In this document: positions 1 to 4,736 of the stretch, one piece after another
How the letters are laid out: the number at the start of each line of letters is the position of its first letter
How positions within the stretch are numbered: position 1 is the first letter of the stretch
Assembly: GCA_030630395.1 (NCBI GenBank)
Contig: DAOVNE010000095.1
Span: forward strand, 1 to 6,065
Reading direction: 5' to 3'
Length of the DNA: 6,065 nt
Source of the DNA: Candidatus Eiseniibacteriota bacterium
GTDB lineage: Bacteria > Joyebacterota > Joyebacteria > Joyebacterales > Joyebacteraceae
Made by a program: the position numbers and the translations under genes
Notes under the pieces: model-generated
What the model was told of the DNA's origin: nothing
The model's database searches: none
The model's input: the letters and a program-made list of their open reading frames with translations, nothing else

Positions 1-277
1 CGGCCAGCGCCGCATAAAGGGTCGGCGCTTTGTGCCCGGCCGACCAGATGATTCGATCACGATCGTTCCAATCCGGGTCCCGAGGGTTGTGCCGGGCTAT
101 CTTCAGATAAAGAGCACATGCCACATCCATAATACCCAGCGTTCCACCGGAGTGACCCGACCCGGCCGCCGAGAGCGTGACCAGGTTGTATCCCCGCATA
201 AGGCTCGCGGCTTCCTCCAGCTGCTCAACCGTGTACTGCTTGCGAATCGTGCCGGCCTTCGAGTTCATAATCGGCAT
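1..277 (-). CDS. Transketolase, N-terminal fragment (cut by window edge)
   Basis: Transketolase moves two-carbon ketol units between sugar phosphates in the cytoplasmic pentose phosphate pathway, using thiamine diphosphate (family knowledge). The 92 visible residues match the start of the thiamine-binding N-terminal domain: a GSGHSGGTLG motif at residues 39-48 with His42, then DRDRIIWSAGHKAPTLYAAL at 72-91 with His82 in the position of the cofactor/substrate histidine. The motif resembles the GHPGGSLS type of split or archaeal-like transketolases more than the GHPGMPMG of E. coli TktA, with Ser replacing the usual Pro. Because the gene runs off the left edge, I cannot tell whether it is a full-length enzyme or only the N-terminal subunit of a split one. 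The start ATG at 277 is supported by an AAGGAGGA ribosome site at 283-290, five bases upstream; a second ATG three codons in is less well placed. It is divergent from the secreted-protein gene. Confidence 0.9.
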   Translation of the reverse strand, partial: MPIMNSKAGTIRKQYTVEQLEEAASLMRGYNLVTLSAAGSGHSGGTLGIMDVACALYLKIARHNPRDPDWNDRDRIIWSAGHKAPTLYAALA

Positions 278-282
278 GCTCG

Positions 283-290
283 TCCTCCTT
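283..290 (-). promoter_or_regulatory. Ribosome binding site of the transketolase gene
   Basis: On the minus strand this reads AAGGAGGA, followed by a 5-nt spacer (CGAGC) and the ATG at 277. It is a near-perfect Shine-Dalgarno sequence and decides the start codon. Confidence 0.8.
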
Positions 291-406
291 CTCATCTCCT
301 ACTGGATCAAGTCCTGGTTCCCATGTCTGCAGTCTATTCGTTCCGGAAAAGGCCCTTGATTCGGGCTGATTCTCAACATGGGAGCGTAACACGCACGCGT
401 GATGGG

Positions 407-435
407 TGTAAAGAGAGATAGCTGGGGACGGTCAA
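407..435 (-). promoter_or_regulatory. Weak candidate promoter for the transketolase gene
   Basis: On the minus strand TTGACC (430-435) resembles a sigma-70 -35 box and is 17 nt from TTTACA (407-412), which is a poor -10 match. It would give a leader of about 120 nt before the ATG at 277. The -35 is good and the -10 is not, so this is only the best candidate that I see in the spacer. Confidence 0.2.
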
Positions 436-466
436 GGTCGCGATATGGTGTCTCGGTTTTCCTTCC

Positions 467-496
467 TTGACGGGATATAGTGAACCGTGCTAGAGT
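467..496 (+). promoter_or_regulatory. Candidate sigma-70 promoter for the secreted-protein gene
   Basis: TTGACG (467-472) is a 5/6 match to the -35 consensus. After an 18-nt spacer comes TAGAGT (491-496), a 4/6 match to the -10 box, preceded by TGC, the extended -10 element. Transcription would begin near 503, giving a leader of roughly 95 nt before the ATG at 597. The upstream in-frame GTG at 480 lies between the two boxes and so would not be on this transcript. Confidence 0.5.
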
Positions 497-582
497 GCGT
501 TTGTCGCCGGAACGCGCCCCCGCAGTAGGTGGTCGTTGCGGCGTTCTCTTTGCCCACGTCCGCTCACCCCAAAGACGCCCCG

Positions 583-589
583 AAAGGAG
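583..589 (+). promoter_or_regulatory. Ribosome binding site fixing the start at 597
   Basis: AAAGGAG followed by a 7-nt spacer and ATG. It sets the start of the secreted-protein gene 39 codons inside the longest open frame. Confidence 0.75.
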
Positions 590-596
590 TCACCGC

Positions 597-2195
597 ATGC
601 GACTGGGAACATGTGTTGTGCTCGCCTCCATAGTAGCCGCACTTGTCATCGCGCCGGTCATCTTCGCCTCATCTCCAACGGCGCTGCCACCGTCGCGGGA
701 TATCGACTGGTACGGATGGTGGCACGACGACGGTGAGCTGGTCCTTCACGTCTGCAACCTGGGCCTCCTCGGAACGTTCGGTTCCAGTGATGGACCGTCA
801 GCCGAGTGGCCGGAGGGCAGTGGCTACGAGCATCTCTATGTGGCCGGGCTGTGGGTAGGAGCAGAGGTCGACGGGGTCCCGCTCGTCACTGCTGCTGCCT
901 ACCAGACGGAGTTCTTTCCGAAGCTCGAGGATCCGATCTTCCACATCTACACGGGTACCGGATACGCTCCTCCGGGCATCCGGTTCCACGACGATGACCG
1001 TGATGGTCTGATCGATGAGGAACGCCTCGATGGCATCGATGATGACGGCGACGGTCTGATCGACGAGGACTACGGTGGCATCTCCAGGGAGATGTACGCA
1101 CGGACGTATTTCGACACCGTGTATCTCGAGGGACCGCCCCCGCCAGAACCCCATACGCCGATAGGCATCGAGGTGCACGAGGAGTCTTTTGCCTGGGGCG
1201 AGGATGACCGTGATGATTTCGTCGGCTTGAGGTATCACATCACGAATATCTCAGGAGCCGTGCTCGACGACGTCTTTGTCGGTCTCTTGGGTGATCTCGA
1301 TGTTGGGTATGGTGAAGCCATGAACTGGGCCGATGATACGGCCGGGTACATCGACACCGTGGCCGCACCGGGGCTCGATGGACACTACCTTCCAGTGAGG
1401 ATCACGATGGTGTACGCGGCGGATTCCCCGGGCGGCGATGACGGTGATTGGGATGGTCTCATCGGATTCTTACTCCTTGGCCACCCGACCGACCCGGCCG
1501 GGGTGAACGCCCCTGTCTCTGTTGAGCCGCGCGCTGCCAGGGCTTGGTGGCAGACGGGCGGGTATCCCGGCGATCCATCCAGTGATGCGGAGCGGTACCT
1601 CTTCCTCAGCGAGCCCGGCATCCATGTGGCTGACGTTGAACCGAAGGACTGGCGAACCGTGATCTCTGCCGGACCGTTCAGCAGCATCCAGGACGGTGAG
1701 ACTCTGGTGCTGGACTTCGCTGTCGTGTGCGGAGCCGGTATGGACGAACTCCTTGAGCACGCGGCCACGGCCGCCACGATCTACAGTGGGTACTATCACA
1801 AGAAGCTAGGCCGCCAGGTCCGCTGGGCGCTGATCAATGACTATATCCCCACGTTGGGGCAGTCAGCGGCAGGGTTGCCGCTTGCGACTGAGGGGCGGAG
1901 CGGAGCGGACATCCATGGGGCCGTCTATCTGGCGCCTCCGGCTCCGAACCCCTTCCAGGACACATGTCATCTTGGCTTCTCCATCCCGAGCCAGGCACAC
2001 GTCGAGCTCGCCGTGTTCGATGCGGGAGGACGGAGAATAGCGACGATTGTTGATGCAGTGTTGTCATCGGGAATGCACGAGGCCCAGTGGGATGGCCGCG
2101 GCACCGGTGGCGAGGAGGTGGCTGCGGGCGTCTACTTCATCAGGCTCAATGCGGCGGACACGGAGATCTCCTCGAAGATAGTGATTCTCCGCTAG
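597..2195 (+). CDS. Exported protein of unknown function with Asp-rich calcium-loop motifs and a FlgD-like C-terminal sorting domain
   Basis: I do not recognise a specific function. The 532-residue product starts with a signal peptide (residues 1-24, hydrophobic core VVLASIVAALVIAPV, likely cleavage after VIFA). Two DxDxDG-type loops, DDDRDGLIDE (132-141) and DDDGDGLIDE (148-157), and a related DDGDWDGLIG (281-290) resemble calcium-binding loops. The middle (about 185-380) is rich in beta-type sequence with many Trp, Tyr, Gly and Asp residues. The end (about 449-532) has the PNPF opening, VFDAGGRRI, the WDGR turn and GVYFIRL, matching the FlgD Ig-like/type IX sorting type A fold used in FCB-like bacteria to anchor or export proteins. 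I chose the ATG at 597 over the in-frame GTG at 480 because AAAGGAG (583-589) lies seven bases before it, it places the signal peptide at the N-terminus, and the 480 codon lies inside the promoter. An extracellular surface or secreted role is inferred; an enzyme activity is not evident. Confidence 0.85.
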   Translation: MRLGTCVVLASIVAALVIAPVIFASSPTALPPSRDIDWYGWWHDDGELVLHVCNLGLLGTFGSSDGPSAEWPEGSGYEHLYVAGLWVGAEVDGVPLVTAAAYQTEFFPKLEDPIFHIYTGTGYAPPGIRFHDDDRDGLIDEERLDGIDDDGDGLIDEDYGGISREMYARTYFDTVYLEGPPPPEPHTPIGIEVHEESFAWGEDDRDDFVGLRYHITNISGAVLDDVFVGLLGDLDVGYGEAMNWADDTAGYIDTVAAPGLDGHYLPVRITMVYAADSPGGDDGDWDGLIGFLLLGHPTDPAGVNAPVSVEPRAARAWWQTGGYPGDPSSDAERYLFLSEPGIHVADVEPKDWRTVISAGPFSSIQDGETLVLDFAVVCGAGMDELLEHAATAATIYSGYYHKKLGRQVRWALINDYIPTLGQSAAGLPLATEGRSGADIHGAVYLAPPAPNPFQDTCHLGFSIPSQAHVELAVFDAGGRRIATIVDAVLSSGMHEAQWDGRGTGGEEVAAGVYFIRLNAADTEISSKIVILR

Positions 2196-2262
2196 CGGTC
2201 GCCGGCACGCTTGACGGCTTGACTGTGGCGTGGTAGCGGCGAGCACTCTCGGTACAAACAGA

Positions 2263-2293
2263 CAGGGCCCGGATATGACTGTTCCGGGCCCTG
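2263..2293. terminator. Bidirectional intrinsic terminator hairpin
   Basis: A perfect 11-bp inverted repeat (CAGGGCCCGGA and TCCGGGCCCTG) with a 9-nt loop lies between the ends of two convergent genes, 67 nt after the secreted-protein stop and 39 nt after the hflX stop in the other direction. The tail is only moderately T-rich on each side (CTCTCTTGTGT on plus, TCTGTTTGT on minus), so termination is expected in both directions but may be incomplete. The rest of the 137-bp gap shows nothing else. Confidence 0.75.
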
Positions 2294-2332
2294 CTCTCTT
2301 GTGTACGAGGCGAACTGGATCCATTAACACGT

Positions 2333-3586
2333 TCAACGCGCAACCACGCCGATCTTCCTCAGACGCTCCGCCTCGGGTTTCGAGAGGCGCACGCGCATCA
2401 CGGTCGACTCATCCCCCACTTCCTTCGACAACACTTCGCCCAGCTCGTGAAACATAGCCATGGTCCTGCCGTCGCCGTTCGACACGGTCGCCTCGATAAT
2501 CTCCTCCAGATCCTCCACAAAGGCGCGGATCGCTTCCCGCACATCATCAAGCCCCGAGCCCTCCGTTGCGCTCGTAAATACCGCGCCCGGATACATCCTC
2601 CCAAGACGACCGAGCGCTCCATCATCATGCACGCGGTCGATCTTGTTAAACACGATCCGAGTCAGCTTGCCACGCGCCCCGATCTCCGAGATCACGCTTT
2701 CCGCCAGTTCCAGATAACGCTCGCAATGAGGCCGCGAGACATCAACCACGTGTAGCAGGAGATCAGCGTCCGCGACTTCTTCAAGTGTCGCGTGGAAGCT
2801 GCTGACGAGATGATGTGGCAGCTTCTTGATGAGCCCGACGGTATCGGTCAAGAGCGCCGCATGTCCGCCAGGTAGATCGATCTTGCGCGTCGTCGCATCG
2901 AGCGTCGCAAAGAGAAGATCCTCTGTGAGCACGCTCGCTCCGGAGAGCGCGTTCATGAGCGAGGACTTGCCGGCGTTTGTGTAGCCCACGAGCGCCACAC
3001 GCGTCATCGTGCTTCGCTGCTTGCGTTGCTCCGCTCGGTCCACATCCACGCCCTTCAGCGTCTTCTTCAGTACCTTCACGCGCTGCCGGACGAGGCGGCG
3101 ATCACTCTCGAGCTGGGTCTCTCCCGGACCCCTCGTTCCTATCCCACCACCAAGACGCTCAAGGTGATCCCACAACCGTCTCAGGCGAGGGAGTTCGTAC
3201 TCGAGCTGCGCAAGCTCCACCTGCGCCCTGGCCACCTTCGTCTGCGCCCGCCTGGCGAAGATGTCGAGGATGAGTTCCGTCCGGTCGATGACCTTTATCT
3301 CAGAGGCCGCCTCAATCTCCCTGCCCTGTGAGGGCCTCAGCTCGTTGTCGAATATGAGCAGGTTGGCATCGTGGACGTCAGCCGCTCGTTTGATTCGCTC
3401 GAGCATGCCGCTTCCGATATACGTCTTGCCGTCTATTCTCGTCCGGTTCTGGACGAAGCGATCGATGATGGTCGCGCCGGCTGTCCGTGCAAGCTGCGCA
3501 AGCTCGTCCAGCGACTCGTGCTCATCCTCGACCGATGTGTCGGGCAGGCTGATCCCCACGAGGATCGCCCGCTCGTTCTTTGGCAT
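2333..3586 (-). CDS. hflX: GTPase HflX, ribosome-splitting factor
   Basis: HflX binds 50S subunits and 70S ribosomes in the cytoplasm, hydrolyses GTP and splits stalled or hibernating ribosomes under stress (family knowledge). The 417-residue product is close to E. coli HflX in length (about 426). The N-terminal HflX domain (1-190) ends in the diagnostic GGGIGTRGPGETQLE at 146-160. The G domain has all motifs: G1 GYTNAGKS (201-208), G2 around FATLDATTR (226-234), G3 DTVG (248-251), G4 NKID (314-317) and G5 SAT (339-341). A short C-terminal domain follows. No key residue is missing. It is the last gene of a probable minus-strand operon behind the lipoprotein gene and ends just before the shared terminator. 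The ATG at 3586 has only a weak purine-rich AAGAAG before it; a stronger GGAGG (3608-3612) instead points to an in-frame ATA at 3599-3601, which would add five residues (see findings). Confidence 0.97.
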   Translation of the reverse strand: MPKNERAILVGISLPDTSVEDEHESLDELAQLARTAGATIIDRFVQNRTRIDGKTYIGSGMLERIKRAADVHDANLLIFDNELRPSQGREIEAASEIKVIDRTELILDIFARRAQTKVARAQVELAQLEYELPRLRRLWDHLERLGGGIGTRGPGETQLESDRRLVRQRVKVLKKTLKGVDVDRAEQRKQRSTMTRVALVGYTNAGKSSLMNALSGASVLTEDLLFATLDATTRKIDLPGGHAALLTDTVGLIKKLPHHLVSSFHATLEEVADADLLLHVVDVSRPHCERYLELAESVISEIGARGKLTRIVFNKIDRVHDDGALGRLGRMYPGAVFTSATEGSGLDDVREAIRAFVEDLEEIIEATVSNGDGRTMAMFHELGEVLSKEVGDESTVMRVRLSKPEAERLRKIGVVAR

Positions 3587-3598
3587 GTATTTCTTCTT

Positions 3599-3612
3599 TA
3601 TGGTAAACCTCC
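3599..3612 (-). promoter_or_regulatory. Strong ribosome site of hflX placed before an ATA codon
   Basis: The minus strand reads GGAGG, then TTTACC, then ATA AAG AAG AAA TAC and the annotated ATG. The Shine-Dalgarno core is 6 nt from ATA but 21 nt from ATG, too far for normal initiation at ATG. Either ATA is used as a rare start or the weaker AAGAAG drives the ATG. Confidence 0.45.
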
Positions 3613-3636
3613 AGACGGAGCCGCCGCGCGGTGGCT

Positions 3637-4113
3637 CTATAGATTCGTCAGTCCGGAAGGCGTGTGTATGGTTCCTCTCTCCGAAAACGGAAAGGTCTTC
3701 GTGATGGGACCTTTCTTGAGTTCCACACTACCCTCGAACTTCCATTCGTGCTCACTGTCATCAAACAGGCTCTCTAGAATAGTCTGGCCACCCTTCCACC
3801 TTAGAATGAAGGGCACCCTGACTTCGACGCTGCCGCGTGCAGGAACGGGAACGCTCTCATTCCACTTCCCCTCGGCCAGCGCGACTCCGTCTCCGTAGAT
3901 CCTGTACTCCACCTGCTCAATGCTTGCGCTGAAGTCGTTCGGATTCTCCACACGAGCCATCATCTCGAACCTGAGCCCGTCAGTCGAGATCCCCGTGAAG
4001 TCCACATCGACCAGAGTGACATCGGGCTCCTTGAAGCTGGAGCACGACGACAGCGCCATGACGACCGCCAGGATCACTGCGAGAAGACCGCTACGATATC
4101 CCCATATCCTCAT
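3637..4113 (-). CDS. LEA14/WHy-domain lipoprotein
   Basis: The 158-residue product begins with a lipoprotein signal peptide: positively charged start, hydrophobic stretch at 9-21 and lipobox LSSC with Cys24 as the predicted lipidated residue. The mature part (about 31-150) matches the LEA type 2/WHy fold: VTLVDVDFTGIS, then the typical RVENPNDFSASIEQVEYRIY (54-73), then a GKWNESVPVPARGSVEVRVPF block (82-102). Such domains are linked to desiccation and stress tolerance in plants and occur as small periplasmic or outer-membrane lipoproteins in bacteria; the bacterial role is poorly known. The ATG at 4113 is chosen over one 14 codons upstream because it gives a proper signal peptide and has GGAGG (4122-4126) eight bases before it. 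It is four bases after the stop of the protease gene and 50 bases before the hflX ATG, so it is probably the middle gene of an operon. Confidence 0.85.
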   Translation of the reverse strand: MRIWGYRSGLLAVILAVVMALSSCSSFKEPDVTLVDVDFTGISTDGLRFEMMARVENPNDFSASIEQVEYRIYGDGVALAEGKWNESVPVPARGSVEVRVPFILRWKGGQTILESLFDDSEHEWKFEGSVELKKGPITKTFPFSERGTIHTPSGLTNL

Positions 4114-4117
4114 GGTG

Positions 4118-4597
4118 CTAACCTCCGTGCAGGCCAAGAATCTGTAACAGCACATCCGTCACTGTTCCGATGGCGAGCGCCACCTCCGACGTCAGCTCTC
4201 CGTCCAATGCTGTGTTCGCTGCCTGGATCGCGATGAGTTCCGCCTTGGAACTCATGTCCTCGGAGAGCGCCTTCATGAAGAGCCCTAGAGGCGCCGAGTG
4301 CGTTCCTATCATGAGACCCCCGATATCGTCAGGGGTTACAAGCCTTATCTCCCCCGGTGCGCCGCCGAAGTCAGCAGCGTCGACAAATATCAGCGTCCCG
4401 GCTTCCGCCCGGCGAATCGGACCGACGTAGTTCTCGGGTGTCTGTCCGACGTCGAAGGCGCGCTCCGGATAGGATTCAGCCAGACGGCCTGCAACAAGGC
4501 AGCCGGCTCCGTCGTCGGCGCGCATCGTATTACCCACGCCGAGAACGATCACATCTCCATCTATCACTGCCTGAAGTTCTTCGAATAGCGCGTGCAC
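4118..4597 (-). CDS. HycI-type [NiFe]-hydrogenase maturation protease
   Basis: Members of this peptidase family (HycI/HybD/HyaD, M52) clip the C-terminal peptide of a [NiFe]-hydrogenase large subunit once nickel is inserted. The product is 159 residues with the start used here, close to E. coli HycI (156). Visible family motifs in order are GVGNTMRADDGAG, GQTPENYVGPIR, FVDAADFGGAPGEIRL and THSAPLGLFMKAL. By alignment from memory with HycI Asp16, Asp62 and His90, the nickel-sensing ligands correspond to the second Asp of ADDGAG, the first Asp of VDAAD and the His of THSAP; all three are present, so the enzyme should be active. I start at GTG 4597 because GAGGG lies four bases upstream. A longer frame from GTG 4645 adds 16 residues with no ribosome site and no family similarity. 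No hydrogenase gene is visible in this window; the substrate is probably encoded elsewhere. Specificity for a group 3 or group 4 enzyme cannot be read from this sequence. Confidence 0.9.
   Translation of the reverse strand: MHALFEELQAVIDGDVIVLGVGNTMRADDGAGCLVAGRLAESYPERAFDVGQTPENYVGPIRRAEAGTLIFVDAADFGGAPGEIRLVTPDDIGGLMIGTHSAPLGLFMKALSEDMSSKAELIAIQAANTALDGELTSEVALAIGTVTDVLLQILGLHGG
4122..4126 (-). promoter_or_regulatory. Ribosome site of the lipoprotein gene embedded in the end of the protease gene
   Basis: GGAGG is formed by the last two glycine codons of the protease (GGA GGT TAG), followed after eight bases by the ATG at 4113. Ribosomes finishing the protease would be delivered to this site, so translational coupling is expected. 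Confidence 0.7.
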
Positions 4598-4621
4598 TGT
4601 GCCCTCGCGTCGACAATGAAG

Positions 4622-4635
4622 ACCCCTCTCGGGGT
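4622..4635 (-). other. Small GNRA-loop hairpin in the protease leader
   Basis: The minus-strand transcript can form a 5-bp stem (ACCCC with GGGGU) closed by a GAGA tetraloop, a stable GNRA type. It sits about 16 nt before the GAGGG ribosome site of the protease gene. It may simply be a leader structure; there is no U tract, so it is not a terminator. Confidence 0.3.
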
Positions 4636-4642
4636 GTGTGAC

Positions 4643-4654
4643 CACCGATCGGTG
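4643..4654. repeat. Perfect 12-bp palindrome, possible operator
   Basis: CACCGATCGGTG is its own reverse complement. It lies 10-21 bases downstream of the predicted transcription start of the protease operon, a position where a dimeric repressor could act. The flanks extend the symmetry imperfectly with one base missing (GAC on one side, TC on the other). One isolated palindrome of this length can arise by chance. Confidence 0.3.
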
Positions 4655-4670
4655 TCGCTTGCGTCGCTCG

Positions 4671-4699
4671 ATTCAACCACATAGGGGTCGGCTGGCCAA
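4671..4699 (-). promoter_or_regulatory. Candidate promoter for the protease-lipoprotein-hflX operon
   Basis: On the minus strand TTGGCC (4694-4699) and TTGAAT (4671-4676) are 17 nt apart, each a 4/6 match to sigma-70 boxes, and TGG before the second gives an extended -10 element. A transcript would start near 4664 and leave a leader of about 67 nt before the GTG at 4597. Readthrough from the kinase gene is an equally possible source of transcription, since I see no terminator after its stop. Confidence 0.35.
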
Positions 4700-4736
4700 G
4701 ATCAGATGGCCTGGCACCGTGATTCCGGGGGACCTG

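Larger units (their letters stand above)
278..596. other. Divergent intergenic spacer
   Basis: About 320 bp separate the divergent transketolase and secreted-protein starts. It contains the ribosome sites of both genes, a convincing plus-strand promoter at 467-496 and a weak minus-strand promoter candidate. I see no RNA gene, repeat or credible small coding sequence. An open frame that crosses it on the plus strand from position 32 is antisense to transketolase and resembles nothing. The leader 511-545 can fold weakly (AACGC with GCGTT, and CGCA with TGCG inside it, with a 5-nt bulge), which is not strong enough to call a regulatory RNA. Confidence 0.6.

Noticed and set aside
32..421. Plus-strand open frame of 129 codons in the first 420 bases
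   Set aside because: It is antisense to the transketolase start for most of its length and shows no protein-like features.
990..1067. Short DNA repeat considered as a CRISPR or tandem-repeat element
   Set aside because: There are only two diverged copies, explained by a protein-level duplication inside a coding sequence.
798..1238. Minus-strand open frame with repeated TVAVIIDAIE-like stretches
   Set aside because: The apparent repeats are the antisense reading of the duplicated DxDxDG loops of the secreted protein; no ribosome site or promoter supports it.
3261..3898. Plus-strand open frames (3261-3704 and 3371-3898) across the hflX and lipoprotein genes
   Set aside because: Both are shadows of well-supported minus-strand genes, lack recognisable domains and cross the boundary between two real genes.
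4681..4720. GGCCA/TGGCC inverted repeat after the kinase stop, considered as a terminator
   Set aside because: The stem is only 5 bp with an 8-nt loop and no T tract follows on the minus strand.
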